DNA of 64,000 bases, from assembly GCF_932526225.1 (NCBI RefSeq), contig NC_064043.1, positions 558,001-622,000 of the forward strand, given 5' to 3'. The DNA is from Nematostella vectensis. Lineage: Eukaryota; Cnidaria; Anthozoa; Actiniaria; Edwardsiidae. The notes under the pieces were generated by a model. It worked only from the letters and a program-made list of their open reading frames with translations, did not search any database and was not told the DNA's origin. Numbering within the stretch: the stretch's first letter is position 1; the number at the start of each line of letters is the position of its first letter. This document shows positions 13,597-27,437 of the stretch, piece by piece. A program made the translations under genes and the position numbers.

Positions 13597-13826
13597 GGAA
13601 TCGAACCCGGGTCGCTGCGTTAGTAGTCAAGTCAAGGAATCTAGTTATTTCTTGTGTGCATAAAATATGTACAGGATCCTGAACAAAGCATGAGCACATC
13701 AAAGATGCTGAGAGTACATAAAAATGTCCCTATACCTTCCTTTTATGTCATGACACACCAAGAACAGTATAATTAAGTATCGATATTTTAAAAAAAAAAA
13801 TAAAGCAAAAAAATAGGCTATCAGCG
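13597..13826. repeat. Short S548 monomer 2 (230 bp)
   Basis: Same joint, at 13632/13633, immediately following short monomer 1, so two short units stand in tandem. The landmark is preceded by CAGCAGG, not CAGCGGG. Confidence 0.9.
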
Positions 13827-14373
13827 GGAATCGAACCCGGGTCGCTGCGTTAGTAGTCAAGTGCCCGCAACGAAAGACTAACGTGGCATTGCTGAAGGGA
13901 ATTGTAATGAAAATTACTTTTAATACTATTGGTATCGTAAACTATCCCAAGCAAAGTCACCATCGGACTGGAGGTTACATTCGGGAAAAGCTACAGGGTT
14001 ACATTCGGGAATTTGTTTTACGAGTGTTACCTCCAAAAGGTTAAAATCGATATTTTTTTTTCCGAATGTAAATTTCAAAAAGTAACATTAGGAAAAAAAA
14101 ACAGTATACTCGGAAAAAAAGGTATATCAATCTATCGAGCGCTATGCTCTATGTTAGAATCTACTTAATCAAGTTATCCAAGGAATCTAGTTAGTTCTTG
14201 TGTGCATAAAATATGTACAGGATCCTGAACAAAGCATGAGCACATCAAAGATGCTGAGAGTACATAAAAATGTCCCTATACCTTCTTTTTATGGCATGAC
14301 ACACCAAGAACAGTATAATTAAGTATCGATATTTAAAAAAAAAAAATAAAGAAAAAAAATTAGGCTATCAGCG

Positions 14374-14603
14374 GGAATCGAACCCGGGTCGCTGCGTTAG
14401 TAGTCAAGTCAAGGAATCTAGTTATTTCTTGTGTGCATAAAATATGTACAGGATCCTGAACAAAGCATGAGCACATCAAAGATGCTCAGAGTACATAAAA
14501 ATGTCCCTATACCTTCCTTTTATGTCATGACACACCAAGAACAGTATAATTAAGTATCGATATAAAAAAAAAACAAATAAAGAAAAAAAATAGGCTATCA
14601 GCG
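14374..14603. repeat. Short S548 monomer 3 (230 bp)
   Basis: Joint at 14409/14410. It carries GATGCTCAG where most units have GATGCTGAG, a mark shared with short monomers 1, 5, 6, 8 and 10. Confidence 0.9.
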
Positions 14604-16239
14604 GGAATCGAACCCGGGTCGCTGCGTTAGTAGTCAAGTGCCCGCAACGAAAGACTAACGTGGCATTGCTGAAGGGAATTGTAATGATAATTACTTTTAA
14701 TACTATTGGTATCGTAAACTATCCCATGCAAAGTCACCATCGGACTGGAGGTTACATTCGGGAAAAGCTTCAGGGTTACATTCGGGAATTTGTTTTACGA
14801 GTGTAACCTCCAAAAGGTTACAATCGATAATTTGTTTCCCGAATGTAAATTCCAAAAAGTAACATTATTAAAAATAAAACAGTATACTCGGAAAAAAAGG
14901 TATATCAATCTATCGAGCACTATGCTCTATGTTAGAATCTACTTAATCAAGTTATCCAAGAAATCTAGTTAGTTCTTGTGTGCATAAAATATGTACAGGA
15001 TCCTGAACAAAGCATGAGCACATCAAAGATGCTGAGAGTACATAAAAATGTCCCTATACCTTCTTTTTATGTCATGACACACCACGAACAGTATAATTAA
15101 GTATCGATATTAAAAAAAATAAAATAAAGAAAAAAAAAGGCCATCAGCGGGAATCGAACCCGGGTCGCTGCGTTAGGAGTCAAGTGCCCGCAACGAAAGA
15201 CTAACGTGGCATTGCTAAAGGGAATTGTAATGATAATTACTTTTAATACTATTGGTATCGTAAACTATCCCAAGCAAAGTCACCATCGGACTGGAGGTTA
15301 CATTCTGGAAAAGCTTCAGGGTTACATTCGGGAATTTGTTTTACGAGTGTAACCTCCAAAGGTTACAATCGATAATTTTTTTTCCGAATGTAAATTCCAA
15401 AAAGTAACATTAGGAAAAATAAAACAGTATACTCGGAAAAAAAAGGTATATCAATCTATCGAGCGCTATGCTCTATGTTACAATCTACTTAATCGAGTTA
15501 TCCAAGGAATCTAGTTAGTTCTTGTGTGCATAAAATATGTACAGGATCCTGAACAAAGCATGAGCACATCAAAGATGCTGAGAGTACATAAAAATGTCCC
15601 TATACCTTCTTTTTATGTCATGACACACCAAGAACAGTATAACTAAGTATCGATATTTTAAAAAAAAAAAACAAAGAAAAAAGAAAGGCTATCAGCGGGA
15701 ATCGAACCCGGGTAGCTGCGTTAGTAGTCAAGTGCCCGCAACGAAAGACTAACGTGGCATTGCTGAAGGGAATTGTAATGATAATTACTTTTAATACTAT
15801 TGGTATCGTAAACTATCCCAAGCAAAGTCACCATCGGACTGGAGGTTACATTCTGGAAGAGCTTCAGGGTTACATTCGGGAATTTGTTTTACGAGTGTAA
15901 CCTCCAAAAGGTTACAATCGATAATTTTGTTTCCGAATGTAAATTCCAAAAAGTAACATTAGGAAAAATAAAACAGTATACTCGGAAAAAAAAGGTATAT
16001 CAATCTATCGAGCGCTATGCTCTATGTTACAATCTACTTAATCAAGTTATCCAAGGAATCTAGTTAGTTCTTGTGTGCATAAAATATGTACAGGATCCTG
16101 AACAAAGCATGAGCACATCAAAGATGCTGAGAGTACATAAAAATGTCCCTATACCTTCTTTTTATGTCATGACACACCAAGAAAAGTATAATTAAGTATC
16201 GATATATAAAAAAAAAAAGAAAAAAAAAGGCTATCAGCA

Positions 16240-16467
16240 GGAATCGATCACGGGTCGCTGCGTTAGTAGTCAAGTCAAGGAATCTAGTTATTTCTTGTGT
16301 GCATAAAATATGTACAGGATCCTGAACAAAGCATGAGCACATCAAAGATGCTGAGAGTACATAAAAATATCCCTATACCTTCCTTTTATGTCATGACACA
16401 CCAAGAACAGTATAATTAAGTATCGATATTTTAAAAAAAAATAAAGCAAAAAAATAGGCTATCAGCG
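16240..16467. repeat. Short S548 monomer 4 (228 bp)
   Basis: Joint at 16275/16276. Its B-box is altered (CGATCACGGG), as in its partner at 26661. Confidence 0.9.
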
Positions 16468-17012
16468 GGAATCGAACCCGGGTCGCTGCGTTAGTAGTCA
16501 AGTGCCCGCAACGAAAGACTAACGTGGCATTGCTGAAGGGAATTGTAATGAAAATTACTTTTAATACTATTGGTATCGTAAACTATCCCAAGCAAAGTCA
16601 CCATCGGACTGGAGGTTACATTCGGGAAAAGCTACAGGGTTACATTCGGGAATTTGTTTTACGAGTGTAACCTCTAAAAGGTTAAAATCGATATTTTTTT
16701 TTCAGAATGTAAATTCCAAAAAGTAACATTAGGAAAAATAAAACAGTATACTCGGAAAAAAAGGTATATCAATCTATCGAGCGCTATGCTCTATGTTAGA
16801 ATCTACTTAATCAAGTTATCCAAGGAATCTAGTTAGTTCTTGTGTGCATAAAATATGTACAGGATCCTGAACAAAGCATGAGCACATCAAAGATGCTGAG
16901 AGTACATAAAAATGTCCCTATACCTTCTTTTTATGGCATGACACACCAAGAACAGTATAATTAAGTATCGATATTTAAAAAAAAATAAAGAAAAAAAATT
17001 AGGCTATCAGCG

Positions 17013-17243
17013 GGAATCGAACCCGGGTCGCTGCGTTAGTAGTCAAGTCAAGGAATCTAGTTATTTCTTGTGTGCATAAAATATGTACAGGATCCTGAAC
17101 AAAGCATGAGCACATCAAAGATGCTCAGAGTACATAAAAATGTCCCTATACCTTCCTTTTATGTCATGACACACCAAGAACAGTATAATTAAGTATCGAT
17201 ATAAAAAAAAAACAAAAAAAGAAAAAAAAATAGGCTATCAGCG
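17013..17243. repeat. Short S548 monomer 5 (231 bp)
   Basis: Joint at 17048/17049; canonical B-box. It is the last short unit of block copy 1. Confidence 0.9.
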
Positions 17244-17640
17244 GGAATCGAACCCGGGTCGCTGCGTTAGTAGTCAAGTGCCCGCAACGAAAGACTAACG
17301 TGGCATTGCTGAAGGGAATTGTAATGATAATTACTTTTAATACTATTGGTATCGTAAACTATCCCATGCAAAGTCACCATCGGACTGGAGGTTACATTCG
17401 GGAAAAGCTTCAGGGTTACATTCGGGAATTTGTTTTACGAGTGTAACCTCCAAAAGGTTACAATCGATAATTTGTTTTCCGAATGTAAATTCCAAAAAGT
17501 AACATTATTAAAAATAAAACAGTATACTCGGAAAAAAAGGTATATCAATCTATCGAGCGCTATGCTCTATGTTACAATCTACTTAATCAAGTTATCCAAG
17601 GAATCTAGTTAGTTCTTGTGTGCATAAAATATGTACAGGA

Positions 17641-20375
17641 TCCTGAACAAAGCATGAGCGCATCAAAGATGCTGAGAGTACATAAAAATGACCATATACC
17701 TTCTTTTTATGTCATGACACACCAAGAACAGTATAACTAAGTATCGATATTTTTAAAAAAAAAAATAAAGAAAAAAAAAGGCTATCAGCGGGAATCGAAC
17801 CCGGGTCGCTGCGTTAGGAGTCAAGTGCCCGCAACGAAAGACTAACGTGGCATTGCTAAAGGGAATTGTAATGATAATTACTTTTAATACTATTGGTATC
17901 GTAAACTATCCCAAGCAAAATCACCATCGGCTGAAGGTTACATTCTGGAAAAGCTTCAGGGTTACATTCGGGAATTTGTTTTACGAGTGTAACCTCCAAA
18001 AGGTTACAATCGATAATTTTTTTCCGAATGTAAATTCCAAAAAGTAACATTAGGAAAAATAAAACAGTATACTCGGAAAAAAAAGGTATATCAATCTATC
18101 GAGCGCTATGCTCTATGTTACAATCTACTTAATCAAGTTATCCAAGGAATCTAGTTAGTTCTTGTGTGCATAAAATATGTACAGGATCCTGAACAAAGCA
18201 TGAGCACATCAAAGATGCTGAGAGTACATAAACATGTCCCTTTACCTTCTTTTTATGTCATGACACACCAAGAACAGTATAATTAAGTATCGATATTTAA
18301 AAAAAAAAAAAGAAAAAAATGGCTATCAGCAGGAATCGAACCCGGGTCGCTGCGTTAGTAGTCAAGTGCCCGCAACGAAAGACTAACGTGGCATTGCTGA
18401 AGGGAATTGTAATGAAAATTACTTTTAATACTATTGGTATCGTAAACTATCCCAAGCAAAGTCACCATCGGACTGGAGGTTACATTCGGGAAAAGCTTCA
18501 GGGTTACATTCGGGAATTTGTTTTACGAGTGCAACCTCCAAAAGGTTACAATCGATAATTTTTTTTCCGAATGTAAATTCCAAAAAGTAACATTAGGAAA
18601 AATAAAACAGTATACTCGGAAAAAAAGGTATATCAATCTATCGAGCGCTATGCTCTATGTTAGAATCTACTTAATCAAGTTATCCAAGGAATCTAGTTAG
18701 TTCTTGTGTGCATAAAATATGTACAGGATCCTGAACAAAGCATGAGCACATCAAAGATGCTGAGAGTACAAAAAATGTCCCTATACCTTCCTTTTATGTC
18801 ATGACACACCAAGAACAGTATAATTAAGTATGGATATTTAAAAAAACAAATAAAGAAAAAAAATAGGCTATCAGCGGGAATCGAACCCGGGTTTCTGCGT
18901 TAGTAGTCAAGTGCCCGCAACGAAAGACTAACGTGGCATTGCTGAAGGGAATTGTAATGAAAATTACTTTTAATACTATTGGTATCGTAAACTATCCCAA
19001 GAAAAGTCACCATCGGACTGGAGGTTACATTCTGGAAAAGCTTCAGGGTTACATTCGGGAATTTGTTTTACGAGTGTAACCTCCAAAAGGTTACAATCGA
19101 TAATTTTTTTCCGAATGTAAATTCCAAAAAGTAACATTAGGAAAAATAAAACAGTATACTCGGAAAAAAAAGGTATATCAATCTATCGAGCGCTATGCTC
19201 TATGTTACAATCTACTTAATCAAGTTATCCAAGGAATCTAGTTAGTTCTTGTGTGCATAAAATATGTACAGGATCCTGAACAAAGCATGAGCACATCAAA
19301 GATGCTGAGAGTACATAAAAATGTCCCTATACCTTCTTTTTATGTCATGACACACCAAGAACAGTATAACTAAGTATCGATATTTTTAAAAAAAAAATAA
19401 TAAAAAAAGAAGGCTATCAGCGGGAATCGAACAAGGGTCGCTGCGTTAGGAGTCAAGTGCCCGCAACGAAAGACTAACGTGGCATTGCTGAAGTGAATTG
19501 TAATGATAATTACTTTTAATACTATTGGTATCGTAAACTATCCCAATCAAAGTCACCATCGGACTGGAGGTTACATTCTGGAAAAGCTTCAGGGTTACAT
19601 TCGGGAATTTGTTTTACGAGTGTAACCTCCAAAAGGTTACAATCGATAATTTTTTTTCCGAATGTAAATTCCAAAAAGTAACATTACGAAAAATAAAACA
19701 GTATACTCGGAAAAAAAAGGTATATCAATCTATCGAGCGCTATGCTCTATGTTACAATCTACTTAATCAAGTTATCCAAGGAATCTAGTTAGTTCTTGTG
19801 TGCATAAAATATGTACAGGATCCTGAACAAAGCATGAGCACATCAACGATGCTGAGAGTACATAAAAATGTCCCTATACCTTCTTTTTATGTCATGACAC
19901 ACCAAGAACAGTATAATTAAGTATCGATATTTTAAAAAAAAAAACAAAGAAAAAAAAAAGGCTATCAGCGGGAATCGAACCCGGGTAGCTGCGTTAGTAG
20001 TCAAGTGCCCGCAACGAAAGACTAACGTGGCATTGCTGAAGGGAATTGTAATGAAAATTACTTTTAATACTATTGGTATCGTAAACTATCCCAAGCAAAG
20101 TCACCATCGGACTGGAGGTTACATTCTGGAAAAGCTTCAGGGTTACTTTCGGGAATTTGTTTTACGAGTGTAACCTCCAAAAGGTTACAATCGATAATTT
20201 TTTTTCAGAATGTAAATTCCAAAAAGTAACATTAGGAAAAATAAAACAGTATACTCGGAAAAAAAAGGTATATCAATCTATCGAGCGCTATGCTCTATGT
20301 TACAATCTACTTAATCAAGTTATCCAAGGAATCTAGTTAGTTCTTGTGTGCATAAAATATGTACAGGATCCTGAA
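17641..20375. repeat. S548 five-monomer duplication, copy 1 (units 36-40)
   Basis: Landmarks at 17791, 18332, 18877, 19423 and 19971. This stretch repeats 2,728 bp downstream with shared private marks: CACCATCGGCTGAAGG near 17,925, a TGG immediately before CTATCAGCAGG at ~18,321, GTTTCTGCG at ~18,889 and GAACAAGGG at 19,431. The match weakens just past 20,040, where this copy has GTAATGAAAATTAC and the other GTAATGATAATTAC. Confidence 0.85.
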
Positions 20376-22099
20376 CAAAGCATGAGCACATCAAAGATGC
20401 TGAGAGTACATAAAAATGACCATATACCTTCTTTTTATGTCATGACACACCAAGAACAGTATAACTAAGTATCGATATTTTTAAAAAAAAAAATAAAGAA
20501 AAAAAAAGGCTATCAGCGGGAATCGAACCCGGGTCGCTGCGTTAGGAGTCAAGTGCCCGCAACGAAAGACTAACGTGGCATTGCTAAAGGGAATTGTAAT
20601 GATAATTACTTTTAATACTATTGGTATCGTAAACTATCCCAAGCAAAATCACCATCGGCTGAAGGTTACATTCTGGAAAAGCTTCAGGGTTACATTCGGG
20701 AATTTGTTTTACGAGTGTAACCTCCAAAAGGTTACAATCGATAATTTTTTTCCGAATGTAAATTCCAAAAAGTAACATTAGGAAAAATAAAACAGTATAC
20801 TCGGAAAAAAAAGGTATATCAATCTATCGAGCGCTATGCTCTATGTTACAATCTACTTAATCAAGTTATCCAAGGAATCTAGTTAGTTCTTGTGTGCATA
20901 AAATATGTACAGGATCCTGAACAAAGCATGAGCACATCAAAGATGCTGAGAGTACATAAACATGTCCCTTTACCTTCTTTTTATGTCATGACACACCAAG
21001 AACAGTATAATTAAGTATCGATATTTAAAAAAAAAAAAAGAAAAAAATGGCTATCAGCAGGAATCGAACCCGGGTCGCTGCGTTAGTAGTCAAGTGCCCG
21101 CAACGAAAGACTAACGTGGCATTGCTGAAGGGAATTGTAATGAAAATTACTTTTAATACTATTGGTATCGTAAACTATCCCAAGCAAAGTCACCATCGGA
21201 CTGGAGGTTACATTCGGGAAAAGCTTCAGGGTTACATTCGGGAATTTGTTTTACGAGTGCAACCTCCAAAAGGTTACAATCGATAATTTTTTTTCCGAAT
21301 GTAAATTCCAAAAAGTAACATTAGGAAAAATAAAACAGTATACTCGGAAAAAAAGGTATATCAATCTATCGAGCGCTATGCTCTATGTTAGAATCTACTT
21401 AATCAAGTTATCCAAGGAATCTAGTTAGTTCTTGTGTGCATAAAATATGTACAGGATCCTGAACAAAGCATGAGCACATCAAAGATGCTGAGAGTACAAA
21501 AAATGTCCCTATACCTTCCTTTTATGTCATGACACACCAAGAACAGTATAATTAAGTATGGATATTTAAAAAAACAAATAAAGAAAAAAAATAGGCTATC
21601 AGCGGGAATCGAACCCGGGTTTCTGCGTTAGTAGTCAAGTGCCCGCAACGAAAGACTAACGTGGCATTGCTGAAGGGAATTGTAATGAAAATTACTTTTA
21701 ATACTATTGGTATCGTAAACTATCCCAAGAAAAGTCACCATCGGACTGGAGGTTACATTCTGGAAAAGCTTCAGGGTTACATTCGGGAATTTGTTTTACG
21801 AGTGTAACCTCCAAAAGGTTACAATCGATAATTTTTTTCCGAATGTAAATTCCAAAAAGTAACATTAGGAAAAATAAAACAGTATACTCGGAAAAAAAAG
21901 GTATATCAATCTATCGAGCGCTATGCTCTATGTTACAATCTACTTAATCAAGTTATCCAAGGAATCTAGTTAGTTCTTGTGTGCATAAAATATGTACAGG
22001 ATCCTGAACAAAGCATGAGCACATCAAAGATGCTGAGAGTACATAAAAATGTCCCTATACCTTCTTTTTATGTCATGACACACCAAGAACAGTATAACT
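20376..22099. repeat. S548 five-monomer duplication, copy 2, first part (units 41-43)
   Basis: Landmarks at 20519, 21060 and 21605 match 17791, 18332 and 18877 at an offset of 2,728 bp with the same private substitutions. The copy continues to ~22.75 kb, where it runs into and overlaps the start of the larger block duplication, so units 44-45 belong to both repeat relationships. Confidence 0.85.
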
Positions 22100-23791
22100 A
22101 AGTATCGATATTTTTAAAAAAAAAATAATAAAAAAAGAAGGCTATCAGCGGGAATCGAACAAGGGTCGCTGCGTTAGGAGTCAAGTGCCCGCAACGAAAG
22201 ACTAACGTGGCATTGCTGAAGTGAATTGTAATGATAATTACTTTTAATACTATTGGTATCGTAAACTATCCCAATCAAAGTCACCATCGGACTGGAGGTT
22301 ACATTCTGGAAAAGCTTCAGGGTTACATTCGGGAATTTGTTTTACGAGTGTAACCTCCAAAAGGTTACAATCGATAATTTTTTTTCCGAATGTAAATTCC
22401 AAAAAGTAACATTACGAAAAATAAAACAGTATACTCGGAAAAAAAAGGTATATCAATCTATCGAGCGCTATGCTCTATGTTACAATCTACTTAATCAAGT
22501 TATCCAAGGAATCTAGTTAGTTCTTGTGTGCATAAAATATGTACAGGATCCTGAACAAAGCATGAGCACATCAACGATGCTGAGAGTACATAAAAATGTC
22601 CCTATACCTTCTTTTTATGTCATGACACACCAAGAACAGTATAATTAAGTATCGATATTTTAAAAAAAAAAACAAAGAAAAAAAAAAGGCTATCAGCGGG
22701 AATCGAACCCGGGTAGCTGCGTTAGTAGTCAAGTGCCCGCAACGAAAGACTAACGTGGCATTGCTGAAGGGAATTGTAATGATAATTACTTTTAATACTA
22801 TTGGTATCGTAAACTATCCCAAGCAAAGTCACCATCGGACTGGAGGTTACATTCTGGAAAAGCTTCAGGGTTACATTCGGGAATTTGTTTTACGAGTGTA
22901 ACCTCCAAAAGGTTACAATCGATAATTTTTTTTCCGAATGTAAATTCCAAAAAGTAACATTAGGAAAAATAAAACAGTATACTCGGAAAAAAAGGTATAT
23001 CAATCTATCGAGCGCTATGCTCTATGTTACAATCTACTTAATCAAGTTATCCAAGGAATCTAGTTAGTTCTTGTGTGCATAAAATATGTACAGGATCCTG
23101 AACAAAGCATGAGCACATCAAAGATGCTGAGAGTACATAAAAATGTCCCTATACCTTCTTTTTATGTCATGACACACCAAGAACAGTATAACTAAGTATC
23201 GATATTTAAAAAAAAAAAAACAAAGAAAAAAAAAAGGCTATCAGCGGGAATCGAACCCGGGTAGCTGCGTTAGTAGTCAAGTGCCCGCAACGAAAGACTA
23301 ACGTGGCATTGCTGAAGGGAATTGTAATGATAATTACTTTTAATACTATTGGTATCGTAAACTATCCCAAGCAAAGTCACCATCGGACTGGAGGTTACAT
23401 TCGGGAAAAGCTTCAGGGTTACATTCGGGAATTTGTTTTACGAGTGTAACCTCCAAAAGGTTACAATCGATAATTTTTTCCGAATGTAAATTCCAAAAAG
23501 TAACATTAGGAAAAATAAAACAGTATACTCGGAAAAAAAGGTATATCAATCTATCGAGCGCTATGCTCTATGTTAGAATCTACTTAATCAAGTTATCCAA
23601 GGAATCTAGTTAGTTCTTGTGTGCATAAAATATGTACAGGATCCTGAACAAAGCATGAGCACATCAAAGATGCTGAGAGTACATAAAAATGTCCCTATAC
23701 CTTCTTTTTATGGCATGACACACCAAGAACAGTATAATTAAGTATCGATATTTAAAAAAAAAAATAAAGAAAAAAAATTAGGCTATCAGCG

Positions 23792-24015
23792 GGAATCGAA
23801 CCCGGGTCGCTGCGTTAGTAGTCAAGTCAAGGAATCTAGTTATTTCTTGTGTGCATAAAATATGTACAGGATCCTGAACAAAGCATGAGCACATCAAAGA
23901 TGCTCAGAGTACATAAAAATGTCCCTATACCTTCTTTTTATGTCATGACACACCAAGAACAGTATAATTAAGTATCGATATTTAAAAAAAAAAGAAAAAA
24001 AAAAGGCTATCAGCA
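23792..24015. repeat. Short S548 monomer 6 (224 bp)
   Basis: Joint at 23827/23828. Partner of short monomer 1 at an offset of 10,418 bp. Confidence 0.9.
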
Positions 24016-24245
24016 GGAATCGAACCCGGGTCGCTGCGTTAGTAGTCAAGTCAAGGAATCTAGTTATTTCTTGTGTGCATAAAATATGTACAGGATCCTG
24101 AACAAAGCATGAGCACATCAAAGATGCTGAGAGTACATAAAAATGTCCCTATACCTTCCTTTTATGTCATGACACACCAAGAACAGTATAATTAAGTATC
24201 GATATTTTAAAAAAAAAAATAAAGCAAAAAAATAGGCTATCATCG
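24016..24245. repeat. Short S548 monomer 7 (230 bp)
   Basis: Joint at 24051/24052. Partner of short monomer 2, again in tandem with the preceding short unit and with the same CAGCAGG variant. Confidence 0.9.
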
Positions 24246-24794
24246 GGAATCGAACCCGGGTCGCTGCGTTAGTAGTCAAGTGCCCGCAACGAAAGACTAA
24301 CGTGGCATTGCTGAAGGGAATTGTAATGAAAATTACTTTTAATACTATTGGTATCGTAAACTATCCCAAGCAAAGTCACCATCGGACTGGAGGTTACATT
24401 CGGGAAAAGCTACAGGGTTACATTCGGGAATTTGTTTTACGAGTGTTACCTCCAAAAGGTTAAAATCGATATTTTTTTTTCCGAATGTAAATTTCAAAAA
24501 GTAACATTAGGAAAAATAAAACAGTATACTCGGAAAAAAAGGTATATCAATCTATCGAGCGCTATGCTCTATGTTAGAATCTACTTAATCAAGTTATCCA
24601 AGGAATCTAGTTAGTTCTTGTGTGCATAAAATATGTACAGGATCCTGAACAAAGCATGAGCACATCAAAGATGCTGAGAGTACATAAAAATGTCCCTATA
24701 CCTTCTTTTTATGGCATGACACACCAAGAACAGTATAATTAAGTATCGATATTTAAAAAAAAAAAAATAAAGAAAAAAAATTAGGCTATCAGCG

Positions 24795-25023
24795 GGAATC
24801 GAACCCGGGTCGCTGCGTTAGTAGTCAAGTCAAGGAATCTAGTTATTTCTTGTGTGCATAAAATATGTACAGGATCCTGAACAAAGCATGAGCACATCAA
24901 AGATGCTCAGAGTACATAAAAATGTCCCTATACCTTCCTTTTATGTCATGACACACCGAGAACAGTATAATTAAGTATCGATATAAAAAAAAACAAATAA
25001 AGAAAAAAAATAGGCTATCAGCG
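24795..25023. repeat. Short S548 monomer 8 (229 bp)
   Basis: Joint at 24830/24831. Partner of short monomer 3; it has a private ACACCGAG where others have ACACCAAG (~24,956). Confidence 0.9.
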
Positions 25024-26660
25024 GGAATCGAACCCGGGTCGCTGCGTTAGTAGTCAAGTGCCCGCAACGAAAGACTAACGTGGCATTGCTGAAGGGAATT
25101 GTAATGATAATTACTTTTAATACTATTGGTATCGTAAACTATCCCATGCAAAGTCACCATCGGACTGGAGGTTACATTCGGGAAAAGCTTCAGGGTTACA
25201 TTCGGGAATTTGTTTTACGAGTGTAACCTCCAAAAGGTTACAATCGATAATTTGTTTTCCGAATGTAAATTCCAAAAAGTAACATTATTAAAAATAAAAC
25301 AGTATACTCGGAAAAAAAGGTATATCAATCTATCGAGCGCTATGCTCTATGTTAGAATCTACTTAATCAAGTTATCCAAGGAATCTAGTTAGTTCTTGTG
25401 TGCATAAAATATGTACAGGATCCTGAACAAAGCATGAGCACATCAAAGATGCTGAGAGTACATAAAAATGTCCCTATACCTTCTTTTTATGTCATGACAC
25501 ACCACGAACAGTATAATTAAGTATCGATATTAAAAAAAATAAAATAAAGAAAAAAAAAGGCTATCAGCGGGAATCGAACCCGGGTCGCTGCGTTAGGAGT
25601 CAAGTGCCCGCAACGAAAGACTAACGTGGCATTGCTAAAGGGAATTGTAATGATAATTACTTTTAATACTATTGGTATCGTAAACTATCCCAAGCAAAGT
25701 CACCATCGGACTGGAGGTTACATTCTGGAAAAGCTTCAGGGTTACATTCGGGAATTTGTTTTACGAGTGTAACCTCCAAAGGTTACAATCGATAATTTTT
25801 TTTCCGAATGTAAATTCCAAAAAGTAACATTAGGAAAAATAAAACAGTATACTCGGAAAAAAAAGGTATATCAATCTATCGAGCGCTATGCTCTATGTTA
25901 CAATCTACTTAATCGAGTTATCCAAGGAATCTAGTTAGTTCTTGTGTGCATAAAATATGTACAGGATCCTGAACAAAGCATGAGCACATCAAAGATGCTG
26001 AGAGTACATAAAAATGTCCCTATACCTTCTTTTTATGTCATGACACACCAAGAACAGTATAACTAAGTATCGATATTTTTAAAAAAAAAAACAAAGAAAA
26101 AAGAAAGGCTATCAGCGGGAATCGAACCCGGGTAGCTGCGTTAGTAGTCAAGTGCCCGCAACGAAAGACTAACGTGGCATTGCTGAAGGGAATTGTAATG
26201 ATAATTACTTTTAATACTATTGGTATCGTAAACTATCCCAAGCAAAGTCACCATCGGACTGGAGGTTACATTCTGGAAAAGCTTCAGGGTTACATTCGGG
26301 AATTTGTTTTACGAGTGTAACCTCCAAAAGGTTACAATCGATAATTTTTTTTCCGAATGTAAATTCCAAAAAGTAACATTAGGAAAAATAAAACAGTATA
26401 CTCGGAAAAAAAAGGTATATCAATCTATCGAGCGCTATGCTCTATGTTACAATCTACTTAATCAAGTTATCCAAGGAATCTAGTTAGTTCTTGTGTGCAT
26501 AAAATATGTACAGGATCCTGAACAAAGCATGAGCACATCAAAGATGCTGAGAGTACATAAAAATGTCCCTATACCTTCTTTTTATGTCATGACACACCAA
26601 GAACAGTATAATTAAGTATCGATATATAAAAAAAAAAAAGAAAAAAAAAGGCTATCAGCA

Positions 26661-26888
26661 GGAATCGATCACGGGTCGCTGCGTTAGTAGTCAAGTCAAG
26701 GAATCTAGTTATTTCTTGTGTGCATAAAATATGTACAGGATCCTGAACAAAGCATGAGCACATCAAAGATGCTGAGAGTACATAAAAATGTCCCTATACC
26801 TTCCTTTTATGTCATGACACACCAAGAACAGTATAATTAAGTATCGATATTTTAAAAAAAAATACAGCAAAAAAATAGGCTATCAGCG
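26661..26888. repeat. Short S548 monomer 9 (228 bp)
   Basis: Joint at 26696/26697. Partner of short monomer 4 with the same damaged B-box (CGATCACGGG). Confidence 0.9.
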
Positions 26889-27437
26889 GGAATCGAACCC
26901 GGGTCGCTGCGTTAGTAGTCAAGTGCCCGCAACGAAAGACTAACGTGGCATTGCTGAAGGGAATTGTAATGAAAATTACTTTTAATACTATTGGTATCGT
27001 AAACTATCCCAAGCCACGTCACCATCGGACTGGAGGTTACATTCGGGAAAAGCTACAGGGTTACATTCGGGAATTTGTTTTTACGAGTGTAACCTCCAAA
27101 AGGTTAAAATCGATATTTTTTTTTCCGAATGTAAATTCCAAAAAGTAACATTAGGAAAAATAAAACAGTATTCTCGGAAAAAAAAGTATATCAATCTATC
27201 GAGCGCTATGCTCTATGTTAGAATCTACTTAATCAAGTTATCCAAGGAATCTAGTTAGTTCTTGTGTGCATAAAATATGTACAGGATCCTGAACAAAGCA
27301 TGAGCACATCAAAGATGCTGAGAGTACATAAAAATGTCCCTATACCTTCTTTTTATGGCATGACACACCAAGAACAGTATAATTAAGTATCGATATTTAA
27401 AAAAAAAAAATAAAGAAAAAAAATTAGGCTATCAGCG

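Larger units (their letters stand above)
11700..17640. repeat. S548 duplicated block, copy 1 (units 22-35, with five short monomers)
   Basis: Landmarks at 11729, 12278, 12827, 13374, 13597, 13827, 14374, 14604, 15150, 15698, 16240, 16468, 17013 and 17244 reappear in the same order and spacing ~10,420 bp downstream. Shared oddities include GAACAAGGG at the first landmark, short monomers after units 25, 26, 28, 32 and 34, CGATCACGGG at 16240/26661, and AACATTATTA at ~14863/17504 and their counterparts. Similarity stops near 17,640, where this copy reads GAGCGCATC and then AATGACCATA, while copy 2 reads AATGTCCCTA. The left limit is approximate because unit 21 also resembles the flank. Confidence 0.85.
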
